DNA of 64,000 nt from Hymenobacter fodinae (GCF_004745825.1 NZ_SRLA01000002.1:1531967-1595966); one strand, 5' to 3'; positions 16,801 to 25,447 are shown, numbered from the stretch's first letter. The notes: generated by a model not told the origin, from the letters alone. Program-made: numbers and translations.

Positions 16801-17241
16801 AGCAATTTCAGCCGCCTTTGCCGCCTCGGTGCGCTCTCGCTTCGTGGCAGCAATGGAAGCCGTAAGGTTGTCTTGCTGCGTTTTCAGCACGCCGCCTTTA
16901 TCGGCACTGGCTTTCTCCTCATCACTGAGCGCCGCATACGCCGCTTTGCTGGCTTTCAACTGTTGCTGCATCTGCTCCAAGCTCCCAGCCTGGGCTTGGT
17001 TGGCGCGCACCTGGGCCGCGTTGGCCTCATTTAGTATTTTCTGCTCCTTAACCAGAGCATCGGCCTGAGCCTTTAGGCGCACCTGAGCGGCGGCCAACTC
17101 ATCCGAAGACATACGGCCTTCCTGAAAAGCCTTTTTCATATCAACCGCCGCCTGCCGGTTGGCGTTGAGGTCTTTTTGAATGGCTATAAGGCGTTGATCA
17201 TTGTAATTAATGTCAACTTCTAAGATTATTTTTTCAGCCAT
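13840..17241 (-). CDS. Phage tail tape measure protein (1133 aa)
   Basis: The longest phage gene. Residues 1-345 and about 440-930 are long coiled coils rich in Ala, Lys, Glu and Gln. They flank a hydrophobic segment at 379-406 (TLLGALKLALLATGLGAFVV), the hallmark of tape measure proteins that eject into the host membrane. The C-terminus is Gly-rich with an RVDGPGSGTSDSIPALLSNG segment typical of the family. At the usual ~1.5 Å per residue this predicts a tail of roughly 170 nm. Residues 1057-1062 (YLPIFQ) equal the motif of mini-protein 4. No lytic transglycosylase or peptidase domain is seen. Confidence 0.9.
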   Translation of the reverse strand: MAEKIILEVDINYNDQRLIAIQKDLNANRQAAVDMKKAFQEGRMSSDELAAAQVRLKAQADALVKEQKILNEANAAQVRANQAQAGSLEQMQQQLKASKAAYAALSDEEKASADKGGVLKTQQDNLTASIAATKRERTEAAKAAEIARKANEAEEGSVDALKAKSAQLTAQYNAMGKENRLNTEAGKALTAELKETNEALLAAGVNVGDFRRQVGNYGVIGKDITAVIQQLVKLEEQQKQVGEGSDEYKKITTQIGFVQKAAQEAGAKAGLSFEQTQAKLKSYGDAIRPVIQEVVKLEAEQEQLEDSSEAYTRIGFKVAGLEKQLEEIPKEAKTVGSALKDAASSTDVFSGATARYNTVKERFTQIVNIAKAATAGEITLLGALKLALLATGLGAFVVVLGSLATYLTKTREGTQLLDNVMAQVSATFNVLIDRVGLAGRAIKQLFDGNFSGAAASAKAAMSGIGDEISREIVLAKDLSIERQKLERDTLRNIDTNKKLLNEVERAKNVRDNERNSIEKRQQANELAYATELRREKTLSELAQRKIALLKAEADQRGGLEKLNDEEFKTFKEAQNELRDIQEDAAGKQNELITNRFQLAKELQDREFANTKGHYTALAIAAADGSKAELNARIKAIEATAKAEASAINITGGQRREIEQRALDEIADLRREFRAKQLQAQSEELDLQLRSVKANSEEEENILRQKLSNAYQLELTQKGLSDQDRLTLEKKYNSDAAELARGFASRRKSDALQADIDTLNARLARAQVGSSEELEISRELIEKQRLLQIAALDEKQNNEARQRLINAQAEREANETRFQEASNAAERTITEQQQALERARASGALSEQQYQDAAYLQDLAAYEARIQIAKRFNKDTTDLAAQRTNVEIAQVARITAKERERLQVISDLTQDFTATVGQALGDLLTQQTADFDEFGKTLVILLLDTLQKVVLAQQAAAVTTSLAQPDSVATFGATGITRAAILSGLITAAFETAKAAITAGFAEGGRVDGPGSGTSDSIPALLSNGEHVWTAEEVHRAGGHAVVESMRQQALAGSLLSYLPIFQPQRLAIGGPVGVVASGDGGATVRASAAAAGPNIDYNQLAQAMARQPVIVDVKDINNAQGRRALVRQRTTLG

Positions 17242-17246
17242 CGGAG

Positions 17247-19526
17247 CTAGTGATTGTCTTCGTTGAAGCGGTACTCGTTATTTTCCAGAAGCATAGCCTG
17301 GTCGTTCTCCGTAATCCGCACGTATTGGTCGCCTGTGGTTGGAATGGACACTTCAGCGGCCGGAATGTTGGTTGTATTCAAGCTGACGAGGGTACATGGC
17401 ACGGGGGCGGTTTGGCCTGGCGTGTACTGGTCAATCAGATTGAGGTAGTAATCGCCTATTAGGGCCCCGTAACCTGGCCAATGCGGAATATTCAGGCGCA
17501 CCGGCAGGGTAAAATCCAGTTGCGCAATGTCGGCGGCATTCAGGTGCACATCTACTTCTACAATGTGCACTCGTCGTAGCACCCGGCCCAAGGTCAGGAA
17601 GTAGGCTGGGAGTAAATCCTCGCCAAAGTCTAGGCCTAGGAATGTGACGCCAGCAGTGGGCGTAAAACCTGCATCGTTGTTGCCGTTGCCTACCCGTACA
17701 TTCGGTATGGCGGGCTGGTCTAGATACAACACAGAGAAGTATGGCGCATCTCCCTCGCCTTGAAATAGCTCGGACTCTTTTGCTACTCGCCAATATGCGG
17801 GGTTAGTACCCGGCCGGGCGTTGATTGAGCCTAGAGTGTCTTTCGACTGCCAATAGCGGCCCCTGTCCAGTACGAAGTAATCAAGCGGGTACGTCGTATT
17901 AGGCCGCCATAGCTCAAAGTTTGAACCTTGTGCCTGCGTGAAGCGAGGAACATAAGGCAAGGTAGATGCTCGCCGTAATGCGGGGCCATCCTGTAGCGCA
18001 GCAAACGGGGCTACGTACGCCTCTTTTCCCTCTGCGATGGTAGTATCAAGCGAATAGGGAAGCATACCCTCGCCTTGGTAGTCGGGTTTGTCGAGCAACT
18101 CATAGGCCCCGGGCGCTTCTTCGTAACGGAAGTAATTCTTCTGTCCGATGGAGTCGAGCCGGAACTTTTGCCGGGGGCGTAAGGTGCGGTCAACCTTGCT
18201 GCTCCAGTCCTGTACCCGGCCGGCGGCTAGGTTGCGGTTTACATCTGCAAGTAGATCCGCCCGAATGAGGCGCTGCTCCTGGTCGGTCTGGAATAGTACG
18301 CCGAACTGGTTGGCCAATAGCTTAAGAAACTCGCCGCGGCTAATATCGGGCAAGCTCGCGTCTAGATGCACCGGGCTATTGTCGTAGGCCCTGGCCAGCG
18401 GCGTAACCACTAGGCGCGCGCCGGCGGCAATGCTGGCCTGCATGCGGTTTTCGGTGGTAAGCTGTACTATAATTTCCCCGCTGCCACTTACGCGACTGAA
18501 GGTGGTATCAATCTTAATCCGGCGTGTTTGTGGGGTTATGCCGCTATTCCATTGCCCCTCAAAGATTGGCTCATCATGGAAGTTCAAATTGTTTTCAGCT
18601 ACTAGCAATCCGACCTTCTGCGTACCGGCATACGACCCCCCGGTGCCTTGGTACGTCACATCGAATACCAGTTGCACGCGGTAATCGGCTACCTCCGCCG
18701 GCAACCGGTAAAACGAGCCGCCGCCCATCTTCGGGTATAAGTGCAATCCTTCATCCTTCACAGCTTCCGGGAAGGCCAGCGTTAGGACCGTGGTAGTACC
18801 GGTGCTGGAGATGGTTTGCGCGGCGGTGCTCTTAGCTTCTAGCGTGTGAAACTTCAAATATTCTTCTCGCCGACGTGGGCCCACTTCGCCGCCTAGCAAT
18901 TGGTGGCGCTGGAAGCGGTCTTCTGCTAAGAGGGAGCCCGTTAGCGTATACCCTGGCAGGGCATCGGCAACGATGCGCTCTAGTAGCATCCGGCTAAATA
19001 CGGCGGGGCTTAGCTCGGAGTAGTGCACTACGGCAGTGCTGGGCGTAGGATACCGCTTGGTAAGGCGCCCATCATCAACCAGCGGATACGTGTAGGCTGC
19101 TGTGGGCGTGTTGGCTTGGGCTAACTGAACTGCCGAGAGGGAGAAGAAGTGGTCGTAGTCGGATAAGTCTAGGCCTCGCAAGGGCTTGTCGCCTACAGCG
19201 GCAAAGAGGGCTCCGGCCGAAGTGGTGAGGGTAATATCGTATCCATCGGCGGCCTGCTCCAGTAGTGCATGCCCCTGCAAAATCAGCACATCGTTGTAAC
19301 GCAGTACCGCCGGAAGTAGCCGGTAGGGGCTGGTTGTGTCGGAATCGTAGGCGTGAGGCACTCCCAGCACCTGCAGGTTCCGGTTGGTCAGAGGCAAGAC
19401 GAACGACTCGGAGAAGCCCGCTTCCCGCGTTTCGAAGTTATTCAGATCGAATACACGGTAGCTGAGGGCGACTTCCGCTCCATCGGGCAAATCAACCAAG
19501 AAGCCATCAAGGGTCAGTGTCAGCAT
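17247..19526 (-). CDS. Large phage tail or baseplate protein (759 aa)
   Basis: The start at MLTLTLDGFLVDLPDG (19526) is chosen over an upstream in-frame ATG because it overlaps the stop of the 32-aa membrane peptide as TGATG. The N-terminal region (LSYRVFDLNNFETREAGFSESFVLPLT) and a mid-region with jelly-roll-like strands resemble the large tail proteins next to tape measure genes in Bacteroidetes phages. The C-terminus contains LDFTLPVRLNIPHWPGYGALIGDYYLN, a beta sandwich-like hub segment. A distal-tail or hub role is inferred from position. Confidence 0.55.
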   Translation of the reverse strand: MLTLTLDGFLVDLPDGAEVALSYRVFDLNNFETREAGFSESFVLPLTNRNLQVLGVPHAYDSDTTSPYRLLPAVLRYNDVLILQGHALLEQAADGYDITLTTSAGALFAAVGDKPLRGLDLSDYDHFFSLSAVQLAQANTPTAAYTYPLVDDGRLTKRYPTPSTAVVHYSELSPAVFSRMLLERIVADALPGYTLTGSLLAEDRFQRHQLLGGEVGPRRREEYLKFHTLEAKSTAAQTISSTGTTTVLTLAFPEAVKDEGLHLYPKMGGGSFYRLPAEVADYRVQLVFDVTYQGTGGSYAGTQKVGLLVAENNLNFHDEPIFEGQWNSGITPQTRRIKIDTTFSRVSGSGEIIVQLTTENRMQASIAAGARLVVTPLARAYDNSPVHLDASLPDISRGEFLKLLANQFGVLFQTDQEQRLIRADLLADVNRNLAAGRVQDWSSKVDRTLRPRQKFRLDSIGQKNYFRYEEAPGAYELLDKPDYQGEGMLPYSLDTTIAEGKEAYVAPFAALQDGPALRRASTLPYVPRFTQAQGSNFELWRPNTTYPLDYFVLDRGRYWQSKDTLGSINARPGTNPAYWRVAKESELFQGEGDAPYFSVLYLDQPAIPNVRVGNGNNDAGFTPTAGVTFLGLDFGEDLLPAYFLTLGRVLRRVHIVEVDVHLNAADIAQLDFTLPVRLNIPHWPGYGALIGDYYLNLIDQYTPGQTAPVPCTLVSLNTTNIPAAEVSIPTTGDQYVRITENDQAMLLENNEYRFNEDNH

Positions 19527-19624
19527 CAGAGCAGGGCAATGGTTAAAACTAAAGCCCACAATAGAGCCCAGACTACGGCGAACAGAGCAACTAAAACTCT
19601 AATCATTATGCGCTTACCTGCCAT
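19526..19624 (-). CDS. 32-residue single-pass membrane peptide
   Basis: MAGKRIMIRVLVALFAVVWA, then a Leu/Ala/Trp-rich stretch to the end: a basic N-terminus followed by one continuous hydrophobic helix of ~23 residues. The ATG lies 1 nt after the upstream stop (CAATAAG ATG), and its stop overlaps the downstream start as TGATG, so it is packed and coupled like a real gene. No family is known to me. It is a holin or small membrane-active candidate in a phage lacking a recognisable lysis cassette. Confidence 0.6.
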   Translation of the reverse strand: MAGKRIMIRVLVALFAVVWALLWALVLTIALL

Positions 19625-19625
19625 C

Positions 19626-21113
19626 TTATTGCGTCTGAATAAGTAGGGGAGAGTAAGCTACCGTGAAGTCTACCACGTAGATTTTATCCAGCACCTGGTA
19701 GTCGCGGAAGCTGCCGGGCTGCACCTTTAATGGCACGTATTGACCAGTCGGCAGGCGCTCGTATACTTGGATGCTGGAGCGAATGCCGCGCAAAATGGCG
19801 GCCTGTGTAGCGGTCAAGCGGTCGGAATACACATTCATGGTGCGGCGCACCGGGCCGCGGCTGGCGTAGCGCTCTGTTCCGGTTTCGTCCGTGTAGCCTG
19901 TGCCATCGGCAACGTCGGTGCCGTGCTCATGCTTGCCCCGAAACAGGCCCCAATCCCAACCCCCGAACCGATTCAGCCAAACGAATTGCCGGTAAAATTG
20001 CGGGCATGGCCACTCGGTGGCCGATTCGGGAATGTTGCTTTCTGCCACAACCCGGGCGGGGCTTAGGCTAATCGTATTCTCGAACCGGGCGAAGTCTTCG
20101 GGCACGTTGGCATAGGCCACCCGGGAAAGCTTGCGCTGGCCTACGGGCAACCGCTCCGCCGCATTGAGCACCCGTAGGTCGCCCGTGCCGCCAATAGGGG
20201 TGCCTGTAGCTCCGGTATAGGCGGGCTGCAGTCCCCAGTTTGCGCGATAAAACAGAACGAGGGCCGCATCGGGCCCGCTTTCCACCGGCGCACTAATGGT
20301 AAAATGCGCTTTCAGATACTCCGACAGGTTGATGCTCAGCAGCTGACCAGCCGTGCCACTGCGAACCAAGCGTACCAGAGTTGACCATGTAGCGCCGTAG
20401 TCGTGACTTACTTGTGCCACGAAAAGCATATCCGCTTCACCGACTACAGTAGCTGGCATGCGGCACCCTATGATCACTGGCAGATGCACCGGCGTAAAAT
20501 CCGCGGGCATCAACTCCGGGGCTTCCTGTGGTGGCACTTCGGGTTCAACCGGATCGCCAATGCTGTACTCTACAAAAGCCGAGCAATTATCGGAATCGGT
20601 GAAGGTGAGCCTATAGCTTCCCTGCGGCACTTGGTTAATGACTACCGTTTGCCCGCTGGTATAAATCGGCGCTAGCTGTACAACCTCGTTGTTAGAGGAA
20701 AGCGCAGTAATTGCCCCGCGGAAGGTATCCGCGCTAGTTGTAACCTTTACTGATACCGTGCCCTTGGTTTCGGGGGCTATGGGCTGGGATACTGCTAGGT
20801 CACTAGTGGCAATGTCGCACACTAGGTGGCAGTCAACCGTAAAGCTCCGCTGGGTAGATGCCCCGGCGTGGTCGGTGGCGTAGATGGTATAGCTACCATT
20901 TGGCAGCGCCGTTGCCTGGAAGGATTCATCAGCACCAATAGCCCCGCCCGAGTCAATATCCTCGTTAGCTTCGTTAACTATCGAATATTGAACGTTGGTA
21001 TTGTTGTTGGCGTCGGCGTCCGAAGTGGTACGTAAGGTAAACGGCTGTACCCCACCATCGGCTTTACAGCTGGCGGCGCCTAAAATGATGGTAACGGTTC
21101 CTAGTGCGGGCAT
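19626..21113 (-). CDS. Phage tail protein with Ig-like N-terminal domains (495 aa)
   Basis: Residues 1-190 contain two beta-sandwich-like repeats (TTSDADANNNTNVQYSIVNE; LPNGSYTIYATDHAGAS; VPQGSYRLTFTDSDNCSAF) with cysteines and the Gly-Ser-Tyr pattern typical of Ig-like or PKD-type phage domains. After a Pro/Glu linker (EPEVPPQEAPEL), the C-terminal half carries WPCPQFYRQFVWLNRFGGWDWGLFRG, a Trp-rich segment. It sits between the neck genes and the tape measure. It is probably a virion component exposed on the tail; the exact role is unknown. Confidence 0.5.
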   Translation of the reverse strand: MPALGTVTIILGAASCKADGGVQPFTLRTTSDADANNNTNVQYSIVNEANEDIDSGGAIGADESFQATALPNGSYTIYATDHAGASTQRSFTVDCHLVCDIATSDLAVSQPIAPETKGTVSVKVTTSADTFRGAITALSSNNEVVQLAPIYTSGQTVVINQVPQGSYRLTFTDSDNCSAFVEYSIGDPVEPEVPPQEAPELMPADFTPVHLPVIIGCRMPATVVGEADMLFVAQVSHDYGATWSTLVRLVRSGTAGQLLSINLSEYLKAHFTISAPVESGPDAALVLFYRANWGLQPAYTGATGTPIGGTGDLRVLNAAERLPVGQRKLSRVAYANVPEDFARFENTISLSPARVVAESNIPESATEWPCPQFYRQFVWLNRFGGWDWGLFRGKHEHGTDVADGTGYTDETGTERYASRGPVRRTMNVYSDRLTATQAAILRGIRSSIQVYERLPTGQYVPLKVQPGSFRDYQVLDKIYVVDFTVAYSPLLIQTQ

Positions 21114-21175
21114 AGCCCGAAGGTGCTAGGTTGCGTCGCGCTGGGTATGAATCCGCCACGAAACACGGCAGGTAT

Positions 21176-21712
21176 TTACAGGCGCAAGCGGAGTCCTTCG
21201 GGGCTGGCCATCTCACGTAGGGCGCCCGCGGTGCGTTCTACCAAGGCCGGGCCTAGGCGCTTCTTCAGTTGCTGCAGCGCTACGCTTCCTGTGGCTTTCG
21301 AGAGGATGCCCGAAGGCTGGGCTGCCTTGTGCAAGATGGTGCCTTCCTGCGCAATCTTTCGGCCTATCAGGTAGGCAATGCTCTTAACCTTGCGCTGGGT
21401 CTTGGCATCGGTACCGGTTATCTTGAATTTACGCCGTACCCATGTGCGCAGCGAGGCCACATTCGGAAACTTGCCGGGCCCGCGGCCATACTCCAGATGA
21501 TAGCTGTAATCAATGCCAGCAATAACGAGCGTAAGCCCACTCTCGCGGCCAATGATGTAGTAGCGCAGCGAGCGGGCAGCCCGACCTGACGCATTCATCG
21601 GCCCGTAGCCCGCTACATTTTTGGTGAGAATATCCTTCCGGATGGTTTCGACCGCTTCTTGCCCGAACGCATCAAGTTGCTGAAACACCAGGGGAGCTAA
21701 TACGCCAGCCAT
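21176..21712 (-). CDS. HK97 gp10-like neck protein (178 aa)
   Basis: The YSYHLEYGRGPGKFPNVASL stretch, followed by RTWVRRKF and AYLIGRKIAQEGT, is the usual signature of HK97 gp10/minor tail family proteins, which join the head-tail connector to the tail. The length of 178 is slightly above the common 120-160. Its ATG overlaps the preceding stop (TAATG). The basic C-terminus (REMASPEGLRLRL) is unremarkable. A 62-bp spacer follows. Confidence 0.7.
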   Translation of the reverse strand: MAGVLAPLVFQQLDAFGQEAVETIRKDILTKNVAGYGPMNASGRAARSLRYYIIGRESGLTLVIAGIDYSYHLEYGRGPGKFPNVASLRTWVRRKFKITGTDAKTQRKVKSIAYLIGRKIAQEGTILHKAAQPSGILSKATGSVALQQLKKRLGPALVERTAGALREMASPEGLRLRL

Positions 21713-22182
21713 TAGCAGGTAGCCAGCGCGGGCACGGCAATGGTGAAGGCAACGGAGATGCCGGTAAGCATGGCCTGTTGTGCATTACGCACTTCCTCGC
21801 TGCGAACTTCCGTAATCTCAACCAGGGGGTGCCTATCGAGCTCACTCATAAATTTATCCTTCAGGCGGCGCATCTCCGCTACGCCAGCATTCAAGCCCGG
21901 CCGGTCGTCGCCTAGGCCTTCTACACTCGTCAGAAAGGAGATGGCCGCGTCGTAGCGCTCGACTCTATCCGTACCGGGTTTTTCGGAAGCAGTGAGCGGA
22001 TAGAGCTGTATTTGCGGAGTAGGCAAATTGTCGTCAAGTGTGGCCTGGGCATTCGTGCCGTACGTGAACGAGCCGACGGGCGCCCCGTCCTTCAGTACGG
22101 CACCGATGCCACCGTCAGCACTCTGCCCACCAAGGGCACGAAAGGCAGTAGCCTGTAGAAGATCGGGCGCGGTCTGGTTCAT
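21712..22182 (-). CDS. Phage tail-terminator-like protein (156 aa)
   Basis: The start MNQTAPDLLQ at 22182 is chosen because it overlaps the upstream stop as ATGA. A longer in-frame start at 22251 would lie inside the neighbouring gene. A helix-strand pattern with PTPQIQLYPLTASEKPGTDRV and a C-terminal beta region fits small neck or tail-terminator proteins. Position directly before the gp10-like gene supports this. Evidence is mainly positional. Confidence 0.5.
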   Translation of the reverse strand: MNQTAPDLLQATAFRALGGQSADGGIGAVLKDGAPVGSFTYGTNAQATLDDNLPTPQIQLYPLTASEKPGTDRVERYDAAISFLTSVEGLGDDRPGLNAGVAEMRRLKDKFMSELDRHPLVEITEVRSEEVRNAQQAMLTGISVAFTIAVPALATC

Positions 22183-22418
22183 TGGTTCTTGCCTGTAATG
22201 ATGTGAGCGGGGGTGTATAAAAAAGCCAGGTGGTTGTACTCTTTCAGCCACGTATCAGGAATCGGCCGGCCTACCTCGATATACCTAGCCATGGCGGCCT
22301 TGATATCCTCCAAGCGTTGCAGGTTCACCTGAGCAATCCAGACTGCTTTAGGAGTCAAGCCAAGGGGCGGGCGCTGTTCCTGGCCTTCGGGCACTACTGG
22401 CATAGCTATACAGGTCAT
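22179..22418 (-). CDS. Small phage protein of unknown function (79 aa)
   Basis: ATGA overlaps at both ends (22415-22418 upstream, 22179-22182 downstream) show that it is translated within the late transcript. The body is a single helical region (TPKAVWIAQVNLQRLEDIKAA) followed by a short aromatic segment (WLKEYNHLAFLYTPAHI). It could be a tail assembly chaperone partner of the upstream gene, but no diagnostic motif is present. Confidence 0.65.
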   Translation of the reverse strand: MTCIAMPVVPEGQEQRPPLGLTPKAVWIAQVNLQRLEDIKAAMARYIEVGRPIPDTWLKEYNHLAFLYTPAHIITGKNQ

Positions 22419-23140
22419 TGCTGTTTGGTTTTTCTGAGGTCCCGTAGGGCTTGCTGAAACTCGTAACTATCCCGCTCATGGAGCAGATGGGTTGCTACGG
22501 TATCATAAGGCCACTGTGCCACCACATCGGGCGACGTATGATAGTCCTGAGCTACGCGCTTGAGCACGTTGAAGTAGTTGTACTTATCAAATCGCTCATT
22601 GCCGGCCGCGCGGTGGTCTTGCCCTTCCGGGGTTTCATCGGGCTCGCCTAGTCGCTGGTAGATATGCTGTAGCCGTTTGACTTCTGCCAGGCAGTGCTTC
22701 ACCGCGGGGTATGTTTCCGAGATAGGATAGCCTAGGCAGACTTCACCGCGACGGGCGGCCCGCTCCATGTTGAACTGGCCACTTCCCGAAAGCTCCTGTT
22801 TGCGTTGCACGAAGACGCCGTACACACTCGCAAAGCAATCGGCGAGGCTGTTCTCCCGAAGCAGGCGGAAGATGGTATCAACCTGTAGGTAGGTTTCCTG
22901 TCCCAGATCCGCCGGATAGGGGAGTCCTTCTTCCGTGGGCGGTTCCTCTGACAGAAAGAACACCGGCGAGAGCATGGCGTCGTTATCCTGAACCGAACGG
23001 CCAATAAAGACGCGCTCCACATCTTCGAACGTGATAGCATGCCGGTCGGTCTTAGCCAGCTCGCACCATTGCCGCGTGGTTACCTCCCGCCAATTGGTAG
23101 GCAGCACGAAAGGGCCGGTGCTATCTACGAATCGGATCAT
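22415..23140 (-). CDS. Phage protein of unknown function, possible assembly chaperone (241 aa)
   Basis: Starts MIRFVDSTGPFVLPTNWREVTTRQW, a short beta segment, followed by a helical body with acidic and aromatic residues. It overlaps the upstream gene by 4 bp (ATGA) and the downstream gene likewise. The WREVT and YNYFNVLKRVAQDY segments resemble small proteins beside terminase and neck genes in Bacteroidetes prophages. I do not recognise a named family. Confidence 0.6.
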   Translation of the reverse strand: MIRFVDSTGPFVLPTNWREVTTRQWCELAKTDRHAITFEDVERVFIGRSVQDNDAMLSPVFFLSEEPPTEEGLPYPADLGQETYLQVDTIFRLLRENSLADCFASVYGVFVQRKQELSGSGQFNMERAARRGEVCLGYPISETYPAVKHCLAEVKRLQHIYQRLGEPDETPEGQDHRAAGNERFDKYNYFNVLKRVAQDYHTSPDVVAQWPYDTVATHLLHERDSYEFQQALRDLRKTKQQ

Positions 23141-23412
23141 GCCGCCTCTGTATCAATTGACTCGACAATCTCTCCCTTTATCAGAAGGGTAAGCAAGATG
23201 CGGTCGGCAGCCCTGTTGTGCATGTTGATTGCCGTAGTCCGGTGCGTAATCTCCTGTATGATGAGGCCAGGATCATTCGCCATTGCCTTGTCTACCTGCT
23301 CCTGGAAAGCATCCGACACGTTAGCCGCTTCGCACACAGTTGAGGCAAATAGGAAAGTTGGGGTAACGGTCTGAGATGAGGAGGCGAGGATGATTCCAGT
23401 ATTGTTATTCAT
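23137..23412 (-). CDS. Small phage protein of unknown function (91 aa)
   Basis: First gene after the large terminase, separated by a 62-bp AT-rich spacer and overlapping the next gene as ATGA. Starts MNNNTGIILASSSQTVTPTF, followed by a mixed helical region (ANVSDAFQEQVDKAMANDPG; MHNRAADRILLTLL). No family recognised. It may be a small virion or assembly factor. Confidence 0.6.
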   Translation of the reverse strand: MNNNTGIILASSSQTVTPTFLFASTVCEAANVSDAFQEQVDKAMANDPGLIIQEITHRTTAINMHNRAADRILLTLLIKGEIVESIDTEAA

Positions 23413-23474
23413 GTGACTTTGCTAATTTGATATAGCACGAATGTACGAAATTTAACTGTGTAGTATCTACAGAG

Positions 23475-24653
23475 TTAACGCCACTTTTTGACCTTTGCCC
23501 GGGTGGCTTTGGGTTGCGGGTTCTGTAGCCGGGCCTGGGCTACATAGCGCACTGCATCAATGGCATGGTTGAACGTATCGATGGGCTCATTCGTGGTTTT
23601 GCCGGTTGTCTTATCAACCTTCCATTTGTACCGGTCTAACTCTTTTTTCAGCGATACACAGGAGGGTAACAGGTTGAGGTTGTAGCGCTTCAGTACATCG
23701 ATACCCGCATTCACGCTGCCGGGGCCTTTCTGGGCTCCCTCAATCGGTAGGCCTAGGCGCTTTAGCTCCTCAATGCTCTTGGGTTCTGAGCTATCGGCAA
23801 CGATGCTCCAGCGCTTAGCGGGCCGCTCGTCAGTCAGCAGCTTGTAGATATCATCATTGGTGAGGCCAGGGTCGTAGAGGATTTCATCGATGTATAGCTC
23901 GCCACCACTGAGGTATAGGTCGTGGGCACTGGTCGGGTCGTTAGTAAAGCCGAAGTCTAAGCCAGTGCCTAGGTACTTAGCGCCTTCGGGAAGCTGCAGC
24001 GCCTTAAATACTTTCTGGAAGACGAGGCCCTCAATCTTGCCAGTGAGCCCCCGAGCATACACCTTCCATAGTTCCTCATCTTCATTCCGAATGTCCTCAA
24101 TCTCTTGGTGCTGCTCCGGCGTAAGCCACAGGTTATGCCGGTGGTCGGAGATGATGAGGCGGGTGTTGGCCTGTCCGATAACCTTCTCATGGGCCCAAAA
24201 CTCCGCCGTAGGGTTATAGTCCAGTATAACCTTGAAGCGAGTCCGGCGGGCTACCTGCCAGTATATCTTATACCCTATGCCGTTGGCCTCATTGAAGAAG
24301 GCCACGTCGCGCTTACCGTTCTTCGCGCTCTGCTCAGTCTCGTACGAGGTAAACTCAATGATGCTGCCATTCTTGAAGTAGATAATGCGCTCGGTTTTAT
24401 TCCAGCTGGCGATGTAGTACTCCAACTCCGGCGTAAGGGCATAGATGGTTTCCGCGTCCCGGTAGGCACCTTTCTTAAGGTTAGGGATACTTTCACCAAT
24501 AACGGTAATCACGAAGCGCTTCCGGGTTATAGCCCAGAAGTACAGCAGCTGCATAATGGAGTACGTCTTGCCGCTACTAGTGCCGCCCTGGTTTACTAGC
24601 GTCTTCTCCGGGGCATTCAGGTTTTCCAGGTAAAGGGGGCCCGCGTCAAACAT
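23475..24653 (-). CDS. terL: Phage terminase large subunit
   Basis: The motor that pumps DNA into the prohead. Walker A is GGTSSGKT at residues 23-30 and Walker B is VAFFNEAN at 117-124. The C-terminal RuvC-like nuclease shows an Asp in YLGTGLDFGFTNDPT and the closing Asp in NHAIDAVRYV. At 392 residues it is compact, as in the PBSX/Terminase_3 group. The start overlaps the small subunit stop by one base (TAATG). Confidence 0.92.
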   Translation of the reverse strand: MFDAGPLYLENLNAPEKTLVNQGGTSSGKTYSIMQLLYFWAITRKRFVITVIGESIPNLKKGAYRDAETIYALTPELEYYIASWNKTERIIYFKNGSIIEFTSYETEQSAKNGKRDVAFFNEANGIGYKIYWQVARRTRFKVILDYNPTAEFWAHEKVIGQANTRLIISDHRHNLWLTPEQHQEIEDIRNEDEELWKVYARGLTGKIEGLVFQKVFKALQLPEGAKYLGTGLDFGFTNDPTSAHDLYLSGGELYIDEILYDPGLTNDDIYKLLTDERPAKRWSIVADSSEPKSIEELKRLGLPIEGAQKGPGSVNAGIDVLKRYNLNLLPSCVSLKKELDRYKWKVDKTTGKTTNEPIDTFNHAIDAVRYVAQARLQNPQPKATRAKVKKWR

Positions 24654-25447
24654 TACAAGTCGACTTCCTTCTCGGAGTTACTGAGTGGTGGCGCGCCGGT
24701 GTATACCTTGATCTCTGGCATAACCTTCGGGGCCGACTGCTCATTGTCTTTCTCGTATTTGCCGTGCATTCTCAGGATATCGCGTAGCGCTGCATCTGCG
24801 GGATACATCTCCACTTTGGGTCCGAACTCAGTCCAAGAAAAGGCCTTTATCCGGCCTAGGTCGTTGGTCTTTGCCAGCGCTACCATGTCTACTTGCACTG
24901 CTTCATACTCTTCCGGCGGCCCGTCAATGTCGCGGGTAGCCTCCGGGTTTTCCGATAGCTCACACTCAAAGCGAATAATCTGCAACTGCAGCCGCTTATG
25001 CACCCGGTTGCGCTCGGCTTGATACTCCTTCAATTCGTCGCCCTGCAACTGCAGCACTTCAAGCGAGCGGGTGGTGTACTTCTTCTCGAAAGCTAGTTCA
25101 GCTTCTAGTTGGTCTATTGCCTCTCCCAGTGGCTGCTGAATAGTTGGCCGGCGGGTCCTGGTTTCGACCTTCAGATAGTCGTTAAGGCGGGTTTTAGCTA
25201 TATCTCCAATGTGTTTAACAGCCTCGTCTGCTGTCATGGCCAGCGTTTTTAAGCGCTCATCAACCGCATTGCGAATGTCAATATTTGTCAATAACCAACT
25301 ACCCATCTGCCGGGCGGTTTTTGCTGAGAAGCCAGCGCGTATGGCGGCCTGGGTCGCGTTACAATCGACGGGGTACTCCTCAATAAACCGTTTCCGTTTA
25401 TCGGTGAAGTCGGGCGCGTTTTGTTCTTCGCTGTTGGGGGTATCCAT
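24653..25447 (-). CDS. terS: Phage terminase small subunit
   Basis: The N-terminal ~60 residues match Terminase_2 type small subunits: FTDKRKRFIEEYPVDCNATQ followed by AAIRAGFSAKTARQMGSWLLT, a DNA-binding helix-turn-helix. A long coiled coil (about 110-160) suits ring assembly. At 264 residues it is longer than typical; the extra C-terminal ~80 residues may mark a Bacteroidetes variant. Start MDTPNSEEQ is preferred over an ATG three codons upstream. Confidence 0.85.
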   Translation of the reverse strand: MDTPNSEEQNAPDFTDKRKRFIEEYPVDCNATQAAIRAGFSAKTARQMGSWLLTNIDIRNAVDERLKTLAMTADEAVKHIGDIAKTRLNDYLKVETRTRRPTIQQPLGEAIDQLEAELAFEKKYTTRSLEVLQLQGDELKEYQAERNRVHKRLQLQIIRFECELSENPEATRDIDGPPEEYEAVQVDMVALAKTNDLGRIKAFSWTEFGPKVEMYPADAALRDILRMHGKYEKDNEQSAPKVMPEIKVYTGAPPLSNSEKEVDL

